Assembly (NCBI GenBank): GCA_016218545.1
Contig: JACRDQ010000046.1
Coordinates: 1 to 64,000, forward strand
Origin: Elusimicrobiota bacterium
GTDB taxonomy: Bacteria > Elusimicrobiota > Elusimicrobia > UBA1565 > UBA9628
Direction of reading: 5' to 3'
DNA length: 64,000 bases
In this document: one piece after another, positions 33,354 to 40,404 of the stretch
Layout of the letters: the number at the start of each line of letters is the position of its first letter
How positions within the stretch are numbered: the stretch's first letter is position 1
Program-made: the position numbers and the translations under genes
Notes under the pieces: model-generated
The model's database searches: none
Told to the model about the DNA's origin: nothing
What the model saw: the letters and a program-made list of their open reading frames with translations, nothing else

Positions 33354-33382
33354 TTGACAGCGTTGTACAATATGCATAGAGA
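33354..33382 (+). promoter_or_regulatory. sigma70-like promoter of the hydrolase
   Basis: A consensus TTGACA (33354-33359) is followed after 17 bp by TAGAGA (33377-33382), 9 nt before the ATG at 33392. The box lies at the right edge of the low-GC island. Confidence 0.5.
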
Positions 33383-33391
33383 ATCGAACCC

Positions 33392-34216
33392 ATGAGCCTT
33401 CACGCCCGCAGCAACCGGATCACCGCAGGAGGAGTGCAGGTCCACGTCCTCTCCATCGGCGAGGGAGAGCCCCTGCTCCTCCTCCACGGGCTGGGCGCGT
33501 CGTCCTATTCGTGGCGCTGTCTCCTGCCGAGCCTGGGAGAGAAGTTCCGGGTGCATGCCCTGGATTGGCCGGGATTCGGCAGGTCCCAGCAGCCCATGGA
33601 CTTCGACTATTCGGTGGACGGGATGAAGACCTGGCTGGGCTCCTTCATGGACGCCATGGGCATCGAGAAGGCCTACCTGGCGGGCAACTCCATGGGAGGA
33701 ATGGCCGCCTTGGCGTTCGCCTCGGCCCATCCGGAAAGGGTGGCGCGCTTGGCGCTCCTGGGCACGCCGGTCTATCTCGAGAACAGGCCGCAGCTCCTCT
33801 GGCCGCTCAGGTGGCCGGTGCTGGGCAACCTTTTCGAGCTCTTCCTGGGCCCTTCAGCGGTCCGGGCCATCGCCAAGACGGCGTTCGTTGACCAGAAGAA
33901 GGTGACGCCGGACCTGGTGTACGAGTACAGCCTGGCCCTGCGGACGAGGGCGGGCAAACACGCGGTCGCCGAGTTCATGCGCAACGCCGTCCCCGTGGAC
34001 ATCGAGGCCAGGGTCGCGGCCTACCGGGACCTGAAGGTCACGACCCTGGTCCTGGTGGGAGACCGCGACAGCATGGTGGGAGCGGCCAGCGCCCAGCGCT
34101 TCGCCAAGTCCCTGCCCAGGGGCAGGTTCGCGCTCATCCCCGAGTGCGGGCACGCGCCGCAGGAAGAGAAGCCCGCCGAGGTCCTGGCCGCTCTGCTGAA
34201 GTTCTTCTCGCCCTAG
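33392..34216 (+). CDS. alpha/beta-fold hydrolase
   Basis: 274 residues. Strand-turn block LLLLHGLGASSYSWR (oxyanion hole), nucleophile elbow LAGNSMGGMAALAF (Ser in GNSMGG), acid in VLVGDRDSMVG and the catalytic His in IPECGHAPQEEKP. All three catalytic residues are present. The sequence is of the general epoxide hydrolase/meta-cleavage hydrolase type; the substrate cannot be inferred. No signal peptide. Convergent with mntP, stop to stop within 2 bp. Confidence 0.85.
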   Translation: MSLHARSNRITAGGVQVHVLSIGEGEPLLLLHGLGASSYSWRCLLPSLGEKFRVHALDWPGFGRSQQPMDFDYSVDGMKTWLGSFMDAMGIEKAYLAGNSMGGMAALAFASAHPERVARLALLGTPVYLENRPQLLWPLRWPVLGNLFELFLGPSAVRAIAKTAFVDQKKVTPDLVYEYSLALRTRAGKHAVAEFMRNAVPVDIEARVAAYRDLKVTTLVLVGDRDSMVGAASAQRFAKSLPRGRFALIPECGHAPQEEKPAEVLAALLKFFSP

Positions 34217-34218
34217 TC

Positions 34219-34779
34219 TCACTGCCGGCCCAGGTGCTCGACAAGGATCTTCACGCCGATAGCGATGAGGATGAGGCCTCCTGCGACCTCGATCTTGCGC
34301 TCGGAGAGGTGGCCGACCTTCTTGCCGATGAGGGTGCCGGCAAAGCACATGACGAAGGTGACCAGGCCGATGATCGCCACGGGCATGGCGATGGAGACGT
34401 CGAGGAACGAGAAGGTGATGCCCACGGCCAAAGCGTCGATGCTGGTGGCCACGGCGAGCATCAGGAGGACCCCGGCGTCCAAGGGGCTGCACGGCTCCTC
34501 CCCCGAGCACCGGAGCGCCTCCCAGATCATCTTGCCGCCCACGAACAGGAGGAGCCCGAACGCGATCCAGTGGTCCACGCCCGAGATGAAGCTCTTCATG
34601 CTCAGGCCGGCCAGCCAGCCCAGCACGGGCATCACGGCCTGAAAGAGCCCGAACACGAAGGCGATGCGCAGGGCGTGGCCGATCTTGAGCTCCTTGATGG
34701 CGAGGCCGCTGGTGATGGACACGGCGAAGGCGTCCATGGAAAGGCCGAGCGCGATGGCCATGACGGTCAGGAAGTCCAC
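34219..34779 (-). CDS. mntP: manganese efflux pump MntP
   Basis: 186 residues from GTG 34779, the usual MntP length. Six transmembrane helices. The paired family motifs are present in both halves: ALGLSMDAFAVSITSG with the acidic Asp in helix 1, and AVATSIDALAVGITF in helix 4, followed by GTLIGKKVGHLSERKIEVAG. MntP exports excess Mn(II). The GTG is supported by TATCAT ending 6 nt upstream. It diverges from the superoxide dismutase gene 97 bp away. No riboswitch (yybP-ykoY type) fits in that space with a leaderless start. Confidence 0.9.
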   Translation of the reverse strand: MDFLTVMAIALGLSMDAFAVSITSGLAIKELKIGHALRIAFVFGLFQAVMPVLGWLAGLSMKSFISGVDHWIAFGLLLFVGGKMIWEALRCSGEEPCSPLDAGVLLMLAVATSIDALAVGITFSFLDVSIAMPVAIIGLVTFVMCFAGTLIGKKVGHLSERKIEVAGGLILIAIGVKILVEHLGRQ

Positions 34780-34785
34780 GGGGGC

Positions 34786-34869
34786 ATGATACCTGTTTTG
34801 GCGGGGCGCGAGATGCGACAGGATCGTCACACGGCCTCCATTGCAGGCCCTCTCCCTTTAAGTTATGCT
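34786..34869. promoter_or_regulatory. divergent leaderless promoters of mntP and the superoxide dismutase gene
   Basis: For mntP (minus strand) TATCAT at 34786-34791 ends 6 nt before GTG 34779. For the dismutase (plus) TTGCAG (34841-34846), 17 bp, TATGCT (34864-34869), 6 nt, ATG 34876. The central 45 bp could hold a shared metal-responsive operator, but I see no clear dyad there. Confidence 0.6.
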
Positions 34870-34875
34870 CGGGAC

Positions 34876-35571
34876 ATGCTGAATCTCTGGGGGGCGCTCC
34901 TGATCCCGGCGCTGTTGGCCTCCGCCGGGAACTCCCTCGCCGCCCCGGACCGACCCAAGGAGAACGCCATGCCCTTCACCCTGCCGGCCCTGCCCTACGA
35001 CAAGAACAGCCTTGCCCCGCACATCAGCCCCGAGACCATCGACTACCACTACGGCAAGCACCATCAGACCTACGTCAACAACCTCAACAAGCTGACCGAA
35101 GGCAAGCCTGAGGCGGGCAAGACCCTCGAAGAGATCATCATGAGCGCCAGCGGCGGGCTCTTCAACAACGCGGCCCAGGTCTGGAACCACACCTTCTATT
35201 GGAACTGCATGAAGCCCAAGGGCGGCGCCGAGCCCACCGGAGAGCTGGCCGAGGCCATCAAGCGGGATTTCGGCACTTTCGCGAAGTTCAAGGAAGAGTT
35301 CACCAACGCGGCCACGACGCTATTCGGGTCCGGCTGGACCTGGCTCGTGCTGGAGAACGGCAAGCTCAAGATCACCCAGACCTCGAACGCGGACCTGCCC
35401 ATGAAGCACGACCAGACCGCGCTCATGACCCTCGACGTCTGGGAGCACGCCTACTACATCGACCACCGGAACGCCCGGGCCAAGCACATCTCGGCCTTCC
35501 TCGACAGCCTGGTCAACTGGGACTTCGTCTCAGCGAACCTGGCGGCGAGCAAGGCCAAAGCCGGCAAGTAG
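34876..35571 (+). CDS. exported iron-type superoxide dismutase
   Basis: 231 residues. The metal ligands are His58 (IDYHYGKHHQTYV), His105 (QVWNHTFYW), Asp187 and His191 (DVWEHAYYIDHRN). Gln101 in NNAAQVWNHTFYW is the pattern of Fe-type enzymes. Unlike cytoplasmic SodB, a hydrophobic leader (MLNLWGALLIPALLASAGNS) precedes the domain, so the enzyme is probably periplasmic. The ATG at 34876 is fixed by its promoter; an internal ATG (AMPFTLP) would give the bare enzyme. Sharing a promoter region with a Mn exporter hints at a switch between metals. Confidence 0.9.
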   Translation: MLNLWGALLIPALLASAGNSLAAPDRPKENAMPFTLPALPYDKNSLAPHISPETIDYHYGKHHQTYVNNLNKLTEGKPEAGKTLEEIIMSASGGLFNNAAQVWNHTFYWNCMKPKGGAEPTGELAEAIKRDFGTFAKFKEEFTNAATTLFGSGWTWLVLENGKLKITQTSNADLPMKHDQTALMTLDVWEHAYYIDHRNARAKHISAFLDSLVNWDFVSANLAASKAKAGK

Positions 35572-35739
35572 GCCTTTCCCAAGAAGCAGGACCTTCGAAT
35601 AGGCCCTGGCCCATCATAGGGCCCAAAAGGGCTTGGGCACCTTTTCACCCCCCGCCACGGTCCTTGGACTCTTCGTCCCCACCCCCCGGACGCGGTATGA
35701 TGGGTGCCTGTAAAATCCGTCATCAAAGAGGTCCCCTAA

Positions 35740-37731
35740 ATGAAACGCGTTCTTTCTTTGACGTTAGCGGCCTCGCTGTTGGCCCTCTCCATGGGCCCCA
35801 GCGCGGCTTCGGCGTCCGCCCAGACCATCGCGGCGGCCGTCAAGGTCCAGGCTCCGGTCGGCACGACCCCGGTCCTGCCTGCCATGAACCTGGGCCTGCA
35901 GAACACGCAGTCCCTCAACTCCCCCTCCCTGGCCGCCCCGGCCGCCAGCGTGGTGGGCCTGCCGTCCGTCGTGGTCGCGGCCCCGGTCGAGATCGGCCCT
36001 GCCGCCGCCGCGCTGCCCGTGGCTGCCCCGGCCGCGGTCTCGCCCCTGTTCCAGGCTGCGTTCGTCACGCCCGAGGGCGAGGCCACGCCCTTCGCGCAGT
36101 CCCTGCAAGCCCTGGCCGCCCCGGCCCCCGAGTACAAGGACATGGACTCCGGCGCCTCCAAGGAATCGGCTGAGAAGGACTTCAACAACCGCATCGGCGT
36201 CGAGACCCCGGTCATCGGCACCGGGGCCCAGGACCCGACGGCCGAGATCGAGCTCCTCGTCTCCGCTCCGGACGGCTCGGGCCGGCGCATGACCCAGGAC
36301 GTCTATCCGGCCAGCCTCCAGGCCCAGAGCGTCTCTCCCCTGGACGTGGACCTCGCCATGAACGCCCAGCTCATGAACCTCGGCGTGTCCCCGGACATGC
36401 TCAAGATCTACGGCGCCAAGGCGGTCGGCGCGGTCGCGCAGATCAACACCGCGGTCGTGAAGGTCTCCGCCCTCGACGCGGGCCTGCTGGTCTCCGAGCT
36501 CCAGAACCTGGGCTTGAAGGTCCAGGTCGGCCGCGTCTTCAAGCTCCCCAAGCCCATGGACTCCGCGCCCGACGCCAAGGGCGTCACCTTGAAGGAGATG
36601 GTCAAGGTCATCAAGGCGGACGGCCTGCAGGCCGAGCTGACCAAGGTCCTCGGCGCTCCCGCGGCCCCCGGCAAGAAGTCCTTCCTCGGACGCATGGTCT
36701 CCGCGGTCAAGTCCGCGCTCTTCGGCACGGCCGAGAACCCGGTCCTGCCCTGGGCCCTGCTCGACAGCTGGGCCTTCGTCGACCACCCGTACATGAAGGG
36801 CCGCTTCACCAAGAGCGTGGCCAATGACGACGACGGCGAGTCGCACGGCACGCACACGGCCAGCACCGTGGTCGGCGTGGACCGCTGGAACCACGACGGC
36901 CGCAACTACAACATCTTCCCGAACGGGAGCGCCACGGAAGGCGACATCCTCTTCAAGCTCAACATGGCGGTGCAGGACGGCGCCCTGGCGACCACGAACT
37001 CCTGGGGAGACGGCTCGGGCAACCCGGAGGGCGCCATCGAGAAGCTCTTCGTGAAGACCTCCGAGGCCGGCACGCACCACAGCATCTCCGCCGGCAACTC
37101 AGGCTACTACGGCAAGAACTCCATCGGCGGGCCGGCCATCGCGGTTTCCGACCACGACCTGGTCATCAACGGCAACAAGATCGGCACGGTCAAGAGGATC
37201 AAGGCGATCGCGGCCTCCGACGCGAACAAGAGGACGGCGTCCTTCTCCTCCCGCGGGCCCGGCAGCCGCACCACCGCCGGCAACCCCGACCAGTACAAGG
37301 ACTACCCGCAGAAGCCCGACGAATCCGGCGTGGGCGTCGACCTCATCGCCGCGGTGCCCAAGGGCTCCCACAACGCGGAGCTCGGCGGCCCCGGCGCGGC
37401 CATGTCCGGCACCTCGATGAGCAACCCCGGCGTGTTCGGCGGGTTCATGCTCCTCACCCGCGGCATCCTGGTCCTGGCCAAGGACCTCCTGCCCGTGCTG
37501 CCCGCAGCGCAGCTGACCCAGTTCGCCATGGACCTGGCGCGCTACACCATGACGCAGACGGCCGAGAAGGTCGCCGGGCCCGACGAAGTCGGCGACGGCT
37601 TCATCAACATCCAGGCCGCCTACGACCTCGCGGTGAAGCTCCTCAAGGACAACGCTCCGGCGCCCACCCGCTGGACGGTCCGCTTCCACAACCTCATGCG
37701 GGGCGTCTTCGGATCCGCGCCCCTGGCCTAG
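35740..37731 (+). CDS. secreted S8 (subtilisin-like) serine protease
   Basis: 663 residues with a signal peptide (RVLSLTLAASLLALSMGPSA) and an Ala/Val/Pro-rich stretch to about residue 130. A propeptide-like region covers about 150-310. The catalytic domain follows, with Asp342 (WALLDSWAFVDHP), His369 (ESHGTHTAS), oxyanion Asn453 (ISAGNSGYYG) and Ser559 (SGTSMSNPG). The Asp motif is DSW instead of the usual DTG. AAGACG-stem terminator follows the stop. A TATGAT box at 35696-35701 and AGAGG before the ATG indicate a conventional leader. It shares its N-terminal style with the metallopeptidase at 275. Confidence 0.9.
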   Translation: MKRVLSLTLAASLLALSMGPSAASASAQTIAAAVKVQAPVGTTPVLPAMNLGLQNTQSLNSPSLAAPAASVVGLPSVVVAAPVEIGPAAAALPVAAPAAVSPLFQAAFVTPEGEATPFAQSLQALAAPAPEYKDMDSGASKESAEKDFNNRIGVETPVIGTGAQDPTAEIELLVSAPDGSGRRMTQDVYPASLQAQSVSPLDVDLAMNAQLMNLGVSPDMLKIYGAKAVGAVAQINTAVVKVSALDAGLLVSELQNLGLKVQVGRVFKLPKPMDSAPDAKGVTLKEMVKVIKADGLQAELTKVLGAPAAPGKKSFLGRMVSAVKSALFGTAENPVLPWALLDSWAFVDHPYMKGRFTKSVANDDDGESHGTHTASTVVGVDRWNHDGRNYNIFPNGSATEGDILFKLNMAVQDGALATTNSWGDGSGNPEGAIEKLFVKTSEAGTHHSISAGNSGYYGKNSIGGPAIAVSDHDLVINGNKIGTVKRIKAIAASDANKRTASFSSRGPGSRTTAGNPDQYKDYPQKPDESGVGVDLIAAVPKGSHNAELGGPGAAMSGTSMSNPGVFGGFMLLTRGILVLAKDLLPVLPAAQLTQFAMDLARYTMTQTAEKVAGPDEVGDGFINIQAAYDLAVKLLKDNAPAPTRWTVRFHNLMRGVFGSAPLA

Positions 37732-37747
37732 ATAGTCGGCCAGGGTC

Positions 37748-37788
37748 AAGACGCCGGCCGGTCGTTCAACGGCCGGCGTCTTCTTTTC
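37748..37788 (+). terminator. intrinsic terminator of the S8 protease gene
   Basis: A 13-bp perfect stem AAGACGCCGGCCG (37748-37760) pairs with CGGCCGGCGTCTT (37770-37782), with a 9-nt loop, followed by CTTTT. Its end touches the stop codon of the convergent yceH-like gene at 37787. Confidence 0.9.
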
Positions 37789-38446
37789 ATGCGGGAGGGC
37801 GCTTGGCGAGCTGGGCCAGGCCGGCTTCCAGGGCTTCGACGCGCTTCTCCAGAGCGGCGAGGCGGTCGGAGGAAGGCTCGGCCTTGGCAGGGCCGGCAAG
37901 AGCGGCCGGTCCGGCCGGGGAAGGCGCAGCCGCATGCTCGGGCGAGGCCGGGCAGAAGAGATGCCTGTAGCGCGCCTCCTTCTGGCCCGGCTGGCGGGGC
38001 AGCTTGGACACGAGCGCGCCGTCTGAGCGCGCCGCGAACTCCTGGAGCATGGCATCCACCTCGACCGTGCTCGCAAAAGAGCAGAGCCGCTCCGAGCGGT
38101 TCTTGATCTCCCCTGGGGTCTGCGGCCCGCGCAGAAGCAGGATGGTCATGGCCCCGATCTGCTTGGGGTCCTCGGATTGGAGCAGGACATGGATGCGGTG
38201 CCCGAACCTCGGCACGCGGCTTCCAGGCTCCTGGCAGCGCTCAGCCAGGCCTTTCTGCAGGAGGCCGTGCAAGCCCTTGCCCAGGACGGTCTCATCGAGC
38301 TGCATGACCGGGTCGCGGCTGGTCTTCTGGTTGCAGGCGTTGAGCAGGGCGTTATACGAGAGCGGGTATTGCTCCGGCGTGGTCAGGGCCTTCTCGACGA
38401 GAGAGCCCAGCACCCGGGCTTCGATTTCCGTGAGTTCGATCAGCAT
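37787..38446 (-). CDS. YceH/DUF480 family protein
   Basis: 219 residues. The paired winged-helix blocks of the family are clear: EARVLGSLVEKALTTPEQYP LSYNALLNACNQKTSRDPVM QLDE at the start, then VLLLRGPQTPGEIKNRSERL. The C-terminal Ala/Pro linker and a coiled coil (RLAALEKRVEALEAGLAQL) are normal. Cellular role remains unknown in all species. The promoter TTGAAC-17-TAGAAT ends 6 nt before the ATG. Confidence 0.9.
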   Translation of the reverse strand: MLIELTEIEARVLGSLVEKALTTPEQYPLSYNALLNACNQKTSRDPVMQLDETVLGKGLHGLLQKGLAERCQEPGSRVPRFGHRIHVLLQSEDPKQIGAMTILLLRGPQTPGEIKNRSERLCSFASTVEVDAMLQEFAARSDGALVSKLPRQPGQKEARYRHLFCPASPEHAAAPSPAGPAALAGPAKAEPSSDRLAALEKRVEALEAGLAQLAKRPPA

Positions 38447-38452
38447 GGCCTC

Positions 38453-38481
38453 ATTCTACCGCCCGAGGCTCGCTGGTTCAA
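38453..38481 (-). promoter_or_regulatory. leaderless promoter of the yceH-like gene
   Basis: On the minus strand TTGAAC (38476-38481), 17 bp, TAGAAT (38453-38458), 6 nt, ATG 38446. Same architecture as the promoters at 14748 and 20188. Confidence 0.75.
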
Positions 38482-38549
38482 GAGCCACGGCCAAGGGCCA
38501 AAGGACCCATGACGGAATCCACGGAGAATTGTATCCTTGGGATGAAAAT

Positions 38550-39845
38550 ATGAACTTGCGGCGAAACGCGCTCGCTGTCCTGCCCGCCCTCTGCTTGGCG
38601 CTCGTCACGCCGGCATCGGCCGGCCAGGATGGAGCTTGGCCCTATGGGGTCACGGCCCTGCCCGAGGAGACTGCCGAGGAAGCTGCGGCTGACTCGGCCG
38701 CCGGGGAGGTCAACCTCCTGCGCCAGGAGCTCGCTGCCGCCGGGAACCTGAGCGAGGCTTCCAGGCTCTCGGCGCGCAACCTCCGGTTCTTCGCTTCCGC
38801 GCGGCTCTCCGAGCGGGACCTCGCCTTCCTTTCAGCCGTGACCTCCAAGAAGCTCGGCGGCATCAAGGTCGAGGGCTTGGGCGTCGCAGCCGAGCTTCCC
38901 TCCGCCCAGTACCTCGGGCCCGAGGAGTTCGCGGCCCTCAGCCGGGATGATTTCAAGGCGTGGCTCGCCGCCCTGCGCTCCGAGGCCGCGTCCCTGGGCA
39001 TCCCGGCGGCGGTCCTGCAGGACGCTCTCACCGGACTCACCACCCAGCAGAGCGTGCTCGACCTGGAGAACACCCAGCCCGAGCACACCATCACCTTCGA
39101 GGCTTACATCGACAAGGTCGTGGCCAGCCGCGTGGAGCGCGGCAGGCAGATGTTCGTCGAGAACCGCGTCCAGCTCGAGGCCATCTCCGCCAGGTACAAG
39201 GTCCCGGGCCAGGTCATCACCGCGCTCTGGGGCATCGAGACCAAGTACGGGCAGTACATGGGCGAGTTCGTCATCGTCCGCGCCCTGGCCACCCTGGCCT
39301 ACGCGGGCAAGCGGCCCGCCTTCTTCCGCAAGGAACTCATGGAGGCCCTGCGCATCCTGGCCGAGGAAGGCATGAAGTCCAGGGATCTCAAGGGCTCGTG
39401 GGCCGGAGCCATGGGCCAGTGCCAATTCATGCCGTCCTCCTACCGCAGGCTCGCGGCCGACGGAGACGGCGACGGCAAGCGCGACATCTGGAAGAACAGG
39501 ATGGACGTCTTCGCCTCAGCCGCGAACTACCTTTCCAAGGCCGGGTGGCGCATGGCCGATACCTGGGGCCAGGAGGTCCGCCTGCCCGAGAACTTCGACC
39601 AGTCCCTGGCTGACCTCAAGGTGGTCAAGACCGTGCTCGCGTGGAAGGGCTACAACGTGGCCGCCCTGGACGGCTCGCTCCCGGATGACAGGCTGGAAGC
39701 CTCGATCATCAGGCCTTCGGGACCAGGAGGCCGCTCCTTCATGGTCCTGGCCAATTGGCGCGTGTTCTACAGCTGGAACCGCTCCTCTTATTTCTGCACC
39801 GCGGCCGGGATCCTCTCGGACCGCATCAGCCAAGCCGGCCGCTGA
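38550..39845 (+). CDS. mltB: MltB-type lytic murein transglycosylase (GH103)
   Basis: 431 residues. Signal peptide RRNALAVLPALCLALVTPAS. An N-terminal helical extension of about 150 residues without known motifs precedes the SLT_2 domain: catalytic Glu230 in ALWGIETKYGQYMG, then KGSWAGAMGQCQFMPSSYRR and the acidic DGDGDGKRDIW stretch, then DVFASAANYLSKAGW. A C-terminal part (FMVLANWRVFYSWNRSSYF) is also typical. These enzymes cleave glycan strands of peptidoglycan forming anhydro-muramic ends. No lipobox Cys is seen, so it may be soluble in the periplasm. Confidence 0.9.
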   Translation: MNLRRNALAVLPALCLALVTPASAGQDGAWPYGVTALPEETAEEAAADSAAGEVNLLRQELAAAGNLSEASRLSARNLRFFASARLSERDLAFLSAVTSKKLGGIKVEGLGVAAELPSAQYLGPEEFAALSRDDFKAWLAALRSEAASLGIPAAVLQDALTGLTTQQSVLDLENTQPEHTITFEAYIDKVVASRVERGRQMFVENRVQLEAISARYKVPGQVITALWGIETKYGQYMGEFVIVRALATLAYAGKRPAFFRKELMEALRILAEEGMKSRDLKGSWAGAMGQCQFMPSSYRRLAADGDGDGKRDIWKNRMDVFASAANYLSKAGWRMADTWGQEVRLPENFDQSLADLKVVKTVLAWKGYNVAALDGSLPDDRLEASIIRPSGPGGRSFMVLANWRVFYSWNRSSYFCTAAGILSDRISQAGR

Positions 39846-39849
39846 CCGG

Positions 39850-40395
39850 CTACTTCGCCAGCTTGAAGGAGGCCGTGAGCTTGGCGAACGCTCCGCCCTC
39901 ATCCGCCGGCGAGCCCTCGGGCACCGCGTCAGCCAGGGCGAAGAACCCGTCGTTGGCCGCAAAGAGCCTGACCTTGGTCACGAGGGTGCCCTTGGGCGCG
40001 AACTCAGGGGACTGGGGCAGGGGCTTGCGGTAGACGAGCTCTTGCCCCGCGATGCCGGCCACGGCGGCGGGCTTCAAGGGCTCGGAGCTCCGGTCAGGGC
40101 CCGGCCGGGTGTGGCTGGAGACATAGTCCTCGATCGAGGAGTACTGGGTGTTGCCCTTGGGATAGAAATCCACGGTCAAAGAACGCCGGACCGCGCGCTT
40201 GCCCTGGGGCGGAGGGGCCAGGAACATGACGCCGGGGTTGAAGCCGGCCTCGTTCTCGATGACGGTCCAACCCGCGGGGTACTCGACGCTGAACTTTGCC
40301 GAGGCCAGGGAATAGGCGGTGAACTCCGACTTCTTCATGAAGCACCCCGAAGCCGCTGCAGCGGCGAGCACGACCCACCAGACCTTCTTCATCAT
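39850..40395 (-). CDS. small lipoprotein of unknown function
   Basis: 181 residues with a lipoprotein signal (KKVWWVVLAAAAASGC, Cys17). The mature part (AKFSVEYPAGWTVIENEAGF, FLAPPPQGKRAVRRSLTVDF, ELVYRKPL, LFAANDGFFALADAVPEGSP) has the pattern of a PsbP/Mog1-like beta fold found in many bacterial lipoproteins, usually phrased FSVxYPxGW. Convergent with mltB (5 bp apart) and downstream of the zincin at 40405, 9 nt away, so probably co-transcribed with it. Confidence 0.6.
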   Translation of the reverse strand: MMKKVWWVVLAAAAASGCFMKKSEFTAYSLASAKFSVEYPAGWTVIENEAGFNPGVMFLAPPPQGKRAVRRSLTVDFYPKGNTQYSSIEDYVSSHTRPGPDRSSEPLKPAAVAGIAGQELVYRKPLPQSPEFAPKGTLVTKVRLFAANDGFFALADAVPEGSPADEGGAFAKLTASFKLAK

Positions 40396-40404
40396 CGCTC
40401 TTCC

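Noticed and set aside
35572..35739. Terminator or repeat downstream of the superoxide dismutase
   Set aside because: Only a 5-bp stem (GGCCC / GGGCC at 35608-35623) with no U tract is visible. The remainder of the gap is C-rich and holds the S8 protease promoter.
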